DNA from: Ectocarpus siliculosus
Taxonomy: Eukaryota; Sar; Phaeophyceae; Ectocarpales; Ectocarpaceae
Assembly (NCBI GenBank): GCA_000310025.1
Contig: FN649745.1
Location: 183,690 to 247,689 of the forward strand
Reading direction: 5' to 3'
Length of the DNA stretch: 64,000 nt
In this document: piece by piece, positions 33,991 through 44,907 of the stretch
Layout of the letters: each line of letters starts with the position of its first letter
How positions within the stretch are numbered: position 1 is the stretch's first letter
Position numbers and translations under genes: made by a program
The notes under the pieces: generated by a model
Databases searched by the model: none
The model's input: the letters and a program-made list of their open reading frames with translations, nothing else
What the model was told of the DNA's origin: nothing

Positions 33991-36727
33991 CTACACTATC
34001 CTGTTGATTGTCGATGTGTCAGCAGCAGGCGTGAACCGTTCAAACGTTTTCCTGGCTCCGACGATATCGGAAGCATCAAGAGCACGGCTACCTACGCCAG
34101 AGCACGAAATTTGACCTAAACATGAACCAACAATAGATGTACTTCCGCATGACCCTGTCGTCATTGGAAACTCTAGACAGCATGATTCCATTTCGGAAGA
34201 GAGCGCGACGATTGTTTGCTGACAACAGAGGAACACACATATTAACAGCCCCCATACGCAAAACGCCATCAAGATACCGCGGCAGCGCCGCCGCATCTCA
34301 CCACCGTTGGTCCAGTTGGCGTTGCGACCGTGGTGCTACACCGACATAGAGTACATTTCGCGAAGCACCGCTCACCGTGGTTCGTTGCGTGAAGAAATCC
34401 AAGAAGTCCCCGTTGGGCGCGAGCAGGTATATGACGATGGAGTGATCCAAGAGGTAGTCCTCGCCCTCTTCGTGCTCCTCCGTCTTGGAGAAGTACACCC
34501 GGTAAGCTTTGGCGGCCTTGGCGACCTGGTCCTTGGTGCCCGTTAGGTACTCGATGCTGCTCGCCAAGTCAGGCACCGGTGGTGGCGAAAGCGAGGAGAA
34601 GAACACAAGGGGAGTCGGCGTATCGGAATCCTCGATTGACAAAACTGCTATTAGCACCCCATCTCCTGTGAACTGTAAAAAAATGAACCTACTGAAACAA
34701 CATGTTGGCGCTCGGGCTGTACTTAAGCAAGGGTGTGGAGAAGTTGCTTGGAGTTTCGGCGTGTGACGACAGAGGAGTGGGCCCCTTCGACACACGTCTT
34801 TCTTCCAAACGATTTCAGGATGGGGCGGCGGTGAGGCAAGAATACGGACCCAACAGCCGTCTTCTGTCCCTCTAGACAAGAAACTCCTTCAATGACCTCT
34901 AGGTCGGAATAAAACTTGTTAGCCTGGACGTCGGTTCATATCGGGTGCTGTGTACACTTGCAACCGAAACGAAGGCAACGGGGTGTTGAGAGGGCAGCAA
35001 AGGAGATGTGCGTGCCGCTGAAGAGCAAAGCTTGTCGCGGTGGAGGTGGTGGTGCCGCCGGCAGACTCGCTGACCTGTGGTGGAAGTCCTGCGCGTAGTG
35101 CTTCAGCTGCGCCAGGCTGTCTCGGTCTGGATCCACCGATACGAACACCGGCTTCACCACGCCGGCGCCGAGCTTACCTTCGAGCTTGGTAGCTATGGCG
35201 CCCACCTGCTAGAAAGGACGATAGATACATGTCACTATCAGCGGAAGTTGGGCTAGCGACCGAGGATGAGCTTCGAAACTCTCTTGCTACCCGAAAGCCT
35301 TCCTTGTGTAGCGTTGAGGCCGAGGCCGAGAGAGACAGGCTCTGGCGGCTTCGGTTGCAATTAACTTAAAAAAAGTGCGCTGAGCAATTTTCGCGCTCGT
35401 CTCACGAGGGAATACGAACGAGACGCGTTCAGCCCCACCTGTGATTCAGCCTGTGGTGACTCGCAACCGCACCGTTTGGAGGTTCGCGTTGTACGACGTC
35501 TTTCATGCGGGTGCTGATGAAAGGACCTCCTTCGCGAGAAATAAAAAATTAAGAGTATGAGGATGTAGGAACAGGTAGGGGGTACGCAGAACCTATCCCT
35601 AACCCTTAACCCTGAACCAACTTCCCCGATTGCATTTTTGTCCAGCATGTTTCCTTAGTCGAAAAAAACCGCGAAGGCTGCAGCATGTAATGAAACGTTT
35701 GTCCCACCTTCACCAGCTCTGACGGGCAGATATCCGGGCAGTGGCAAAAGCCGAAGTAGAGCAGCACGAAGGACCCGTGGTAGTCCTTTTCCGTCACCGG
35801 CTTGCCGTGCATGTCGACGAGGGTAAACGGCCCGCCCAACGCGGGCTTCCCGGTGGACGTTACCTGGAATTGTATGGAACGTTGGAGAAACATGATATCT
35901 ATGCTGGTTGTATGCATAGGATTACAGCGTGGGGTATTTTTACCCCTTCGTTTCCCTCGTTGCTGGCCTGTTTATATTAGGAATGCGCTGCAAAGCGTTT
36001 CAGCTCAGCTGTTCGTACGGTAGCAGAATACCAGATGCCAGTAATCAAGGCTGCTCATCCGGCTGCGCCGGTGTGTTGTATAACATAACTCTTGAAGAGC
36101 TTGTCTCTACAGCGTTACATGGCTACAGCAGCACAGCTGAACCCAGAACTCCGCCTGATGTGTGAGTCGAAGCCCCAAAGACGTCCGCAAACGCACCTCG
36201 GATGCAGTCCGATTCTGCTTCTCCTCCCACTTCATCCTGTAGTACCCCACTGCCAGAGTTGCCACGATACCGAGGAGACCTACAGCTCCCCACGTCAGCG
36301 GCCCTCGGCTGCCGCCGCCCCCACCTCCGCCGCTGCCACCGCTGCTGCTGCTGTCAGCGCCTCTGGTGATGGTGCTGGACGGATCTGAGCCCGTGTTACT
36401 CAACGGTTCTGCTGCCGAGCCTGCTTTTGCATCAGCAGCAGCAGAGGAGGTAGTGCCAGCAGTGCCGATATTTCCCCCCTGCGTTCCAGCTGCCGGGGCG
36501 GAGGCTGCTGCTGCGGCTGCTGCTGTTGAGGTCGGTGCTGTGTTGGTGTCGCCGCTTGCTGCTGTGCGGGTTGTTGATGTTCTTGAGCAGGACGAGGAGG
36601 AGATCAGGGCAGCAACTGTCCCTCGGGAGGGATCAGCACGACACCTAGGAGCTTTCAACGCAATTCCAGCCCGCAGCGCTGACGATCTTGCTCGAGAGGC
36701 AGCTGCACAAGCCAGTCGGGTGGCCAT
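33991..36727 (-). CDS. SCO1: SCO1/SenC-type copper chaperone (last exon uncertain)
   Basis: Exons 36727-36197, 35863-35708, 35205-35075 and 34559-34376 join in phase for 334 codons; a short last exon lies somewhere in 34230-33991. SCO1 delivers copper to cytochrome c oxidase subunit II in the mitochondrial intermembrane space. The N-terminus is Arg/Ala/Ser-rich, as in a mitochondrial presequence. It is followed by a long Ala/Thr/Ser tract, a Gly run and one membrane helix ([18 protein letters not shown]). The thioredoxin-like domain shows [18 protein letters not shown] with the copper-binding C-x3-C, then [12 protein letters not shown] and [16 protein letters not shown] with the third ligand His. 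The best C-terminal candidate is [12 protein letters not shown] near 34170-34130, but its acceptor phase does not fit simply. The low-complexity linker makes it longer than usual. Confidence 0.9.
35588..35620 (+). repeat. Short telomere-like CCCTAA stretch
   Basis: About three degenerate CCCTAA-type units (CTATCCCTAACCCTTAACCC) lie inside a SCO1 intron. This is too short and too internal to be a telomere. It may be chance or a repair scar. Confidence 0.4.
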
Positions 36728-37809
36728 TGCTGCAGGTAGTCGATGTGTCTGTCATATATTGGGTGTGTGCGGTGTGTGTCTCCAGCGGGGGGCACACGTA
36801 TGTAAATGCTCACACCCCGTAATTCGCGATTATTACGCCGCACCTTGCTGATTGGTGGAACTGGACGCGGCCTGTGTCCTCTATCCTCTCTGAGCTATCA
36901 CCAGCTACATATCCGGAAGGGTCGGACACGTGCCTCTCTCCTCGAACCTCTCTACCTGTTTTCAGAGCTCGGAACCCAAAGATTCAGTACCGGAGGGCTA
37001 TTTCATTCGTTCTGTGTCGTCAGCAAACTCAAGAAAAAGTGCTCTGAAAAAACACTGACTGCTTGAGGCATGTTTGTGAATGTGCGCGCACGACAGATGA
37101 TTACACAAGATACGGTGTCGGTGTCGTCGTATCGTCACATCAACCCGTGTGAGTTTGTCTTCTTCTTTTTATCCCCGCTCTAACATACCTTCTTTTACAT
37201 TCTACATTAGGGTATCCTTCTCAACATCAATCGTTCTTTGACAATCCTATTGACAACTCGATCACACTCCTGCTGTACTACAGTACAGCAGTACAGATTG
37301 GCCGGTTTGCATCCAAAGGTACAAGTAGCCGGCTACAAAAAGAGGACAATAGAAAGAGCAACGCACCATGTACACGGCGTACATGCGACACAGTAGTTAC
37401 ACGCAAAATAAGACACTACTGCAAATCCAACCCCCCCCAGTCTGCCAGTTCGCACAACAACACCACTTGCTGCGCTGGGGCACGGCATTCTAGCCTCTTC
37501 TAAGCCACCAGCTTCCGCCTGATACGCGACGAACAAACCGTCTGTGCCTGCACGACTAGTATTACTTACCAAATACTCGCAGGACAGAGGACCATTTTTA
37601 CAGGACAGTTCCAGCCGACACAGGACTGGAGGGCGCCACGCACTGCCATAGGTGCCTGGCTCAACACAACTCATCAACGGTTCGTATCGCTAGCGCTATC
37701 TAACGGGTAAATTGTGCCGTTCCCATGACGGGCGGAAAACAACCCTCGGGGCTAAACTGCCAAAATGCTTCCGGGGGACACCCCACACGGAACAACAGCC
37801 ATACCCGCT
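36728..37809. other. Intergenic, upstream of SCO1
   Basis: This holds the region upstream of SCO1 and downstream of the phosphoglycerate mutase. A short palindromic CTGTACTACAGTACAG stretch lies at about 37274-37290. No gene was seen. Confidence 0.4.
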
Positions 37810-40800
37810 CTAAAACGCGTTCACTTCTCCGTCCGCGGCCGCCATGCGGGCGGGAGCACCGTCAACCGACAGGAGCTCGGCGCTCAACAGCGTGTCGGGG
37901 AGGGGTGATCGCAACGGTTTCATATCTGCGCCGAGGTCGTAGACAATGGGGGTTGCGCGAGGAACCTTCATCGTGACAATCACGTCGTCGGGTATGCCGT
38001 CGAGGTGCTGTAGCAGAGTCTTGAGCATATTTGCGTGGCCCTGTCGGACCGAGGGGAAACAAAAGCAGAGGGGGGGGGGGGGGGGGGGGGNNNNNNNNNN
38101 NNNNNNNNNNNNNNNNNNNNNNNNNNNNNNNNNNNNNNNNNNNNNNNNNNNNNNNNNNNNNNNNNNNNNNNNNNNNNNNNNNNNNNNNNNGGGGGGAGCA
38201 AAAGGGGGGATTTCGGCCAAGCATATTCGGGTGAACCCCTCTTGATACCTATGAGCCAGGCACAGAGACACTATCCGGTAGGAATAGATGCATGTCAGTA
38301 CACGTACGGAGGCAAAATTATACACAGCCTGTGTGGATTTGCGTGAAGTTGTATGATTCCTCGAGCACGTCACGTGCCGACACAAAAAAAACGAGCTATC
38401 GCCATTTTCATCAAAGTACGTCGGTCAAGAACAGACTGATGGCTGTAGGAGTGTAGCTTGGCTCACCGCTACTAGCACGCGCTTCCCGCTCCTCACGACC
38501 GGCGCTATCTCCTCCTCCCAGTACCCCACCACGCGGCGGGACACATCCTTCATGCACTCCGTCCGGGGTATCGCGCAGGCTCCATCTTCGTCGACGACGT
38601 GTTGGTACCTGCAAACATCACACACGCACCAGTGAGGTGGGAAAGGGTGCGGAACGGCCAAAGGGAGGAGTTCAAAAGAAAAAACGGGGCGACAAAGAAG
38701 GGACCCCAAGAAAGCTCACCACGGGAGCAAGGACATGTGCTGCACAGACTGCGCTGTTGCACCGCTGCAAGTGGTACGCACACTACTTTGACAGAAGAAA
38801 ATCGCACGGGCGAGAGGTATGCTGAAGCTACAGTAGCGACGAACCCAACGGAGTGAGAGAGAGGGCAACCAACTTCCGGGCAATGATGCCAGCACAGGAG
38901 TATACACCCCAGACACTGCGAATACTCTGAATACGGATAATGGACGCTGTCGTGCAATCTCTTCCGCTGTCCTCCTGTCCGGGGGCTCCGCTGACTAGAA
39001 AGCGAGGTCCCGTTTCTTGTCCCGCTACAGATCGATGTTCATTGGTCAACCGGTATCGCAGTCAACCCGGTACAAAGAAAACACGTACACACACGCAACG
39101 TGCTACCCTCAGAACCTGGCACATAGCGCGCGGTCTACGCTGTGGTAAGGGGCGTTTCATGCAGCAACTATTTCGCCTCCAATTTTTCAAATTCGACTTT
39201 CAGATTTCCATTTTTTTCGTTTTTTTTAAATCAACTCGTTCCAAATTCGGTGTCAGTCGATTCCAAATTTCCAAATTTCCGAGTCTATTTCCTGGGCGGA
39301 ATCGAGGCTCTATGGTTTACGGATTTGGCAATTTGGAAATGCATACGACTGTAGATTCTGTACAAAACCGCCCCTTTTAAGGAGAAACGCCTCGCACAGC
39401 CACACACCGTCGGTCGTCCTTGGGGTAGTAAAGCCCGTCCGTGCTCATGGGATGCGGGGCAACATCATAGCTCGACGCCCAGAGCGCCACATTCTCCTTG
39501 CCGAAAGCCTCCTCCGCCTCCGGTTTTGTCTTACCTGTTACGTCCACGCAGCGTACATATCGTCACGGAGGCGTCCGTCGTGGCATTTTAGTACCGAATA
39601 ACTGAAAAAGTCTTGCGTGGGGACGTTATCAGTCACTGCCTGTTCCGTGTTTTCTGCTATCGCTCCGTTGGTCGACGTGACTGGTTGGTGGACGTAAACT
39701 GCTGTCGTCACTCTTGGGAGTTGAGTAATCCCACTTAGTCAGAGTTCGTGGTACAGGATCCAGAGACACTGATTTATGCGATGCCGTCAGCTTTCTTGGC
39801 AAGAACCTGGGTCAATGTGCCACCACATGAGAGATTTTCCGCCCAGCGGTGCGACTGCTTGTGCCTTCTGCAGTTGAAACTACAACCATTAACGCTTCGA
39901 CGCCAAGCCACCAGCAAGTATTGTGAAGATCGGGGCAACGCTGCATGATCGGAAATGCATGGCATCACATTCTACACGTACGGCGCTCAACGCACTTTTT
40001 GAGTCTACTTTTCTCACGTTTCGGAGGGAAAACGTCCAAGAGCCATGAACTTGGGTGGGGATAAAAAATAGTTGAGCGAGGATGCTTGGATCGGGAACGG
40101 GAATGGACCTCCTCGTACTCGCAACACGTGTGGATGCACTCCACCATGAGAAGAGCACGTCGGCAACCCCACCTATCGTGTATTTTTCACCCATGGACGC
40201 TCGGCAGTGGTGTTCCTTCAACTTGCCTCGGTACGCACAGCGAAACACGGAGGCACTTCCCTTGTTGGGCCTACAATCACATGGCAATGAGCTGGCTTAG
40301 GATAGGGTTGGGCCTGGACGTGCGTGGGTACCGCCAACTGTGCTTCACCTATGCAATCCCCGTAGTGGCGCTCGTTGAGTCGGTAGTCCTTGATCTCCGG
40401 CACCCAAAGCTGGTCGAGTTCGTCCATCACGATGTGCTCCGTTTTGAGCACCCTAGTCTTTCGAAACGGCGAACGAAGGAGGACGTCTTGGTGTCACTTG
40501 ACAGTTTATCATTCCTTACGCCATGCGGAAGCAGAAGCGGCAGCAGCAGCAGCAGCAGCGACAGCGGCAGCTTCGCACCGAAAACTCCGCAGTTGACGGA
40601 CATAGCAGCAGTCTGTGCAACAAGCAAGCCAGCGGGTAGGCCTTCCAATGAGGGAACGGCCGAGTATCGAAACATGTGCACGGCCGCTGTCTGGAACGAG
40701 AACAAGCAGTGCCATGGGAGTCGTGTGTTGCATGCGATGGGCGTGGCCCACCGCGAGACACGAAGTACGTCCGAGGAACCGGTGCCAAAAAGCAAGCAGG

Positions 40801-43800
40801 GAGAGGATACCCATAGACTGCATGTGTTTTCCTTGCGCATAGAGTTTACGCTGGTGTTTGGAACAAGGGCGGGTTGCGACGGACAGCAAGAAGAACAGGT
40901 ACCGCCAAGGGGTCGGCTGCTCACCGCTTGAGCACCGATGCAAATACCACGTCGAACTCGAAGCCTTCCTTCCGCAAAGCTCGCCCGGCCAGCAGAGCTT
41001 CGTGTTCGCCCTTTTCGGTGAGCGGGACGTCTGACGTACATACCATGTGCAGAGCAGTGAACGTGCATCCCGTACACAGGTGGAAAATCGATGTAAGCTA
41101 TGAGGAATGATACGCTGAAGTAGACTTCCCACATGGTATATACGTAGATCGTTTAGGTGCTGTATTGAAAGCGTGAGACCGTACCTACTGTGTCAGTGTA
41201 GCTGTGCGTGTGTCCGCAGTCTGCAAAGTGAAAGAGGCAACGGTTCCATTGTTCATGAGACAACATCCTACAAGCATCTTACGCTGGAGTGCTGCAATGA
41301 CTTCGACAGAACCACTGATGACGAACAGAGGAGTGTAAAATATCGCGCAGCACCTTTGAGACAGCGTTAATTATCCCAAGAACGGTCTGCGCCCGAGCTT
41401 AGCATGTACTTTGCAATACAGTACTGGGCCCTGTTTAGTGCCGGTTGAATAGTGCCAGGTGCCCGGTTTAGTGCCGGTAAAATCTCTGGACACAGGCACT
41501 GCCCTCAATAGTGCCAAACCGGCACTATTGAGGGCATGCCCGGTTTAGTGCCGGTTCGGCGCCGCTGTCACCCCCAATAGTCCCGGTTACCCCGCGCGAA
41601 CACACACACACTATCGATCGTGTACTGGGGAGTCACGATCGAGCAGACTGCGGCACAGGCAAACTTTGTGGTGCAGGTGCATTGTTACCATGCAAGGACC
41701 GCTTGAGCCGAGCCCACTCCCTCGTCTGCACCAAGACCGGCGCCTCAACCTTCCTCCATAAATAACAGGATGGTTCGAGTAGTCCTCAAGACACTGCGCG
41801 AGTGCCATATGCTCCTCGCCGTTGAGGATTCCTCCCCTTTTACCACGGGCACTGGTAGGGGAAAGGGGCCATGCAAGATGGATTTGGTAGTACCCCCAGG
41901 ATTACACGCAGGAGAAAAGGAAGAGGAACTCTGCACCAAATCCATTCTTATAGACGTAACAATTGTCAACCCATCCGCAGGTCGAAGCATCGACACGTCG
42001 ATTCGAAAGCCAGGATCCGCCCTCGAAGATCGAGCTGCAAGTAAGGCAAATCACTACAATTGTATGCGGGAACTTTCAACCCGTCTAGATCTACGTTCCT
42101 TACTGCTGCTTTTTCGACGAATGGTGGTCTTGGCAAAGGCACCAATCGACTCATCGTTGCTATCACCCACCACTTGGCGCACGAAGCTTTTTGCCGGGGG
42201 AATTTCGACGACGAAAGAGCCTTAGTTCGCCTGAAAGCTTTTCATACTAACAGGATTCGGAGACGGTATACCTTCGAGCTAGCTCGTTTTCTGTAGATGC
42301 GAACTCGCGATGTGTTCAAACGTCATGGGCTACTGATCGACCAACTTCCACCAGGGCCAATCGGTTGGGATCTCTGCGACAACGTTAGTAATGAGGGTGA
42401 TTATTTTAGGAGTGACGGACACGAAGAAAAGGGAAAGGGAAGAAAGGAGGACGAAGACGACGATGGAGGAGGAAAACATGGAGGAGTGGAAGAGAGCAAA
42501 GGGTTTGAGCCAGATGACCTTCCCCAAAACAAAAAACGTAGGGCTCGGGAAGAACTACCCAGAGATTCTTGTCAAAATGAGGGCCAGGATGATGGTAGCG
42601 AAAACAAGGAGGATAATAGTGAAGGTACTCCTAAACGAACTAGAGTACAAGGTAAAAGCCTTGGTAGACGCGTCCAGTTGTCTTCTGTTGCTGTTGTTTC
42701 TGTCTTTGATCCGAAGGGTAGTTTAGCCTCCCCATGCTGCCCCCTCACGGGGTCCCAGTTCATGGCAGATAGAAGTGTTTTGTGTTTTCAACTGCACTAA
42801 GACTGACGTCTTGTCATTGGACAGCCGGTTTGCGCGGGCGATGCTAATAATAAAAGCACACACACCAGGCAGAGAAGACAGACTCCACACAGAGAAATAG
42901 GGTACACGTGCTACTGCAGACCCGAACAGCTCTTCGCAGGGGCGTACCATGCCATGTGCGGAAGGTGAACTGTGCGCTCAACCAGACTCAACGCCGCAAG
43001 ACCCTCATGGCCACCACTGCCAAGGAGAATGTGGCGGGCGGCTGCACGGCATTTGCGGCAGCATGTTTTGTGCAGTGATATTTTGTACGAACGAGAGAGA
43101 GCTTTACAAGCAGTTTGTGCCGTCACAGCTTACTCGAGTACATGACGTGTCTTCTTTCGCCGTCGACTATGTAGTCCTGGTTAAGCTGTAGCCCGAAACT
43201 ACTGTATCTTATTTTACAACAAACACTTGTTGGCTCCACAGGTTGGAACCACACATGTCGCAGGAAAGAAAGTCTGCCCACGCCCACGCTGGAACTTCCT
43301 TCAACAGCAGTGTCGATCCATTTCGTACTCTTTTGACCCTGCAAACGTGGGCGCTACACCATATAAGACCCTGCAAACGTGGGCGCTACACCATATAAGT
43401 CGAACACAACCTCATTAGTGCCAGACCGGCACTAATGAGGGATTTGCCAGCCCTCAATAGTGCCGTTTTGGCACTATTCGCAATAGTGCCGGGTGCCCGG
43501 TTTAGTGCCGGTGAGAGCTCTGTGCACGTACCGGCACTAAACAGGGCCCAGTACTGTAGCGGTCTCGGTTCATGTCATCAAAGCAGCACCAACCCTTACC
43601 TGTCCAACCTATGTGTCGATCGTCTCTATTCCAAGTCGACTCCCCATGCCTAAGGAACACCACGCGGTGAGACGTGGTGGTCTCTTGCGGCGCCGGCAAG
43701 TGATGATGATCTCGGTCCGTTGTGGTCACCATGCTACTTGAAGTACATGTAGCCGGGGTTCGCTGCTGCAGCAGGGCTGGCGGCACAAAGGCATCCGCAC

Positions 43801-43969
43801 CAATCAGTGCAGCGGTGGTTGTCCAGCCCAGTGTGAGAGCACATGATACTGAGCACATCCCGGAAACACCTACACACACGAAGGGTAGCGCCAGCAGAGG
43901 GCAGAGACGGCAGAGACGCCAACGTGGCTTGCGAACGACGTTCGGTGTCACGGCTGTCTGGGAGTACAT
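37810..43969 (-). CDS. 2,3-bisphosphoglycerate-dependent phosphoglycerate mutase, probably plastid-targeted
   Basis: Six exons (43969-43600, 41030-40925, 40452-40349, 39534-39408, 38608-38467, 38040-37810) join with phases 1, 2, 1, 2, 0 and give 359 residues from the first ATG. The enzyme interconverts 3- and 2-phosphoglycerate in glycolysis. Motifs in order are [12 protein letters not shown] (phosphohistidine loop), [94 protein letters not shown] (second catalytic His) and [11 protein letters not shown]. The N-terminal extension contains a hydrophobic stretch and GADAFVPP, resembling a heterokont bipartite plastid presequence. The in-frame ATG at 43858 ([18 protein letters not shown]) would give a cleaner signal peptide than the one at 43969. 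The 2.1 kb element at 41417-43558 sits in intron 1, a short repeat in intron 4 and the N gap in intron 5. Confidence 0.93.
38071..38196. other. Assembly gap flanked by G runs
   Basis: 100 Ns (38091-38190) are bounded by a G run of 20 on the left and 6 on the right, inside the last intron of the phosphoglycerate mutase gene. No coding sequence appears to be lost, because exons 5 and 6 join in frame across it. Confidence 0.95.
39147..39377 (-). mobile_element. Short non-autonomous repeat, copy 2
   Basis: About 231 bp and the reverse-orientation counterpart of 5502-5740. The ends are AAGGGGCGTTTCATGCA and TGTACAAAACCGCCCCTT. Shared interior blocks include CCAAATTTCCAAATTTCC, the AACTCGTTCCAAATT block and the GATTTGG...AATCGAGGCTC block. 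It lies in intron 4 of the phosphoglycerate mutase gene, about 30 bp from exon 4. Confidence 0.7.
41770..42296 (+). pseudogene. Frame-broken endonuclease-like remnant inside the TIR element
   Basis: One frame reads [16 protein letters not shown], then [17 protein letters not shown]. The continuation [18 protein letters not shown] lies in a different frame from about 42100 and stops at 42296. The order DVTIV, PG-A, K-HY, GGLGK resembles, from memory, the endonuclease-like C-terminal region that follows reverse transcriptase in some algal and oomycete mobile elements. No reverse-transcriptase motif was seen, so the assignment is tentative and the copy is broken. Confidence 0.4.
42297..42800 (+). 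CDS. Hypothetical charged protein within the TIR element
   Basis: A 167-residue frame with a central Lys/Glu/Asp-rich tract ([18 protein letters not shown]) and basic patches, starting directly after the stop of the nuclease-like remnant. It may be the tail of the same element protein or chance. No family is recognised. Confidence 0.2.
   Translation: MRTRDVFKRHGLLIDQLPPGPIGWDLCDNVSNEGDYFRSDGHEEKGKGRKEDEDDDGGGKHGGVEESKGFEPDDLPQNKKRRAREELPRDSCQNEGQDDGSENKEDNSEGTPKRTRVQGKSLGRRVQLSSVAVVSVFDPKGSLASPCCPLTGSQFMADRSVLCFQLH
43335..43398 (+). repeat. Two-copy 32-bp tandem repeat
   Basis: The unit starting GACCCTGCAAACGTGGG is present twice with no mismatch, just inside the right subterminal region of the TIR element. 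Each unit ends in CCATATAA. Confidence 0.9.
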
Positions 43970-44825
43970 GTAGGTGGGATTAACGGAAGAACGCCTCCAT
44001 ATACGTGGTCCTCTTTTGAAACGGTTAGATCCTGTAGACTCGCCTCGTCTCCGTGATGATTAAGGAATAATAAGTCGCAGTCGGAGATCGAGAGAGCGAG
44101 AGCGAGAGAGGAACACCAAGACGAGCACTGCTGTCCCAAGGGAACCACGGCAATAGGAGGGGACAGAAGAACGAATTTACGATAGCACGGCACTACAGCG
44201 AGAGCGTTGGATCCGGGCCGAGCGGTCTCGATTGATGTGAGCGGGACTGCTGACACACGCTTACACGCGTGGTTGGTTGCGCCGACTAGAAGAAAGAGGA
44301 GTAGCTGCGGCGTAAATGTAGACAGGCTAGGGTGGGCAGTCCCGACCGTACGTGATAGACACCGAGTTCGACGAACACAGCAATTTGTGCATCTCTTTGG
44401 GCGGCAGCATAATTTATAGCCAGTTCATGAACTGTTAGAGCCTCCTGCCCGCTCAAGCAAGCGTTGAAACGTACAATGCCGACATGCATTTCGCGGCCAA
44501 TCTTCTCCTCCGAAGCAATCATGAATCGAGAATGGCGGTGTGCCCGGTTTGCACCAAGGTATCCAACCTGGTCTACTCGCGGTTGTTCGAAAAACATAGA
44601 GCCAGCGAACACCCGTCGCATTATGTACACACGTTCGTTCCCGGACTACTGTACGATGCAAAGTACACATCATCTATTCATTCTTCTGACACTGGCCACC
44701 GCCTGAAGATAGAGTTAGTTTCACACAGGTGTAATACATGCACCTCGCTGACACCATATGTTCTGCGGTCTTCATGTATTGGGAGTAGAATATATTGCCG
44801 AATCTACCGCCTTGTCTCCGTGGTA

Positions 44826-44896
44826 GCATCATTGGTTCAGTGGTAGAATGCGTGATTGCCATTCACGCGACCCGTGTTCGATTCACGGATGATGCA
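44826..44896 (+). tRNA. tRNA-Gly (GCC)
   Basis: 71 nt fold as a complete cloverleaf. The acceptor stem is GCATCAT/ATGATGC with discriminator A, the D arm is GTTC-AGTGGTA-GAAT, the anticodon stem is CGTGA/TCACG with loop TTGCCAT (anticodon GCC at 44858-44860), and the T arm is CCGTG-TTCGATT-CACGG. The A box (TGGTTCAGTGG) and B box (GTTCGATTC) are intact. A T run at about 44900-44906 just downstream suits RNA polymerase III termination. There is no intron and no encoded CCA. Confidence 0.96.
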
Positions 44897-44897
44897 T

Positions 44898-44907
44898 TAT
44901 TTTTTTC
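44898..44907 (+). terminator. Pol III terminator of the tRNA-Gly gene
   Basis: A run of seven T residues directly after the tRNA 3' end, in the usual position for RNA polymerase III termination. Confidence 0.75.

Larger units (their letters stand above)
41417..43558. mobile_element. 2.1 kb terminal-inverted-repeat element in intron 1 of phosphoglycerate mutase
   Basis: A perfect 28-bp inverted repeat bounds 2142 bp. The left end at 41417-41444 starts TACAGTACTGGGCCCTG, and 43531-43558 is its exact reverse complement. Inside both ends, about 120-150 bp of subterminal sequence is built from many copies of GTGCCGGT, TTTAGTGCCGG and GGCACTATTG in inverted arrangement. The outermost TA at each end may be a TA target duplication. 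The element lies wholly in the intron and its right end is about 41 bp from exon 1. The interior has a frame-broken nuclease-like remnant (41770-42296) but no clear transposase, so it is probably non-autonomous or decayed. The class is not determined. Confidence 0.82.

Noticed and set aside
33486-34007. 173-residue plus-strand open frame
   Set aside because: No recognisable motif. It lies in the 3' flank of SCO1, with composition like non-coding sequence.
35588-35620. Internal telomere or chromosome end
   Set aside because: Only about three degenerate units inside an intron.
43335-43398. CRISPR-like repeat
   Set aside because: Two adjacent units without spacers, in a eukaryotic context; it is a tandem duplication.
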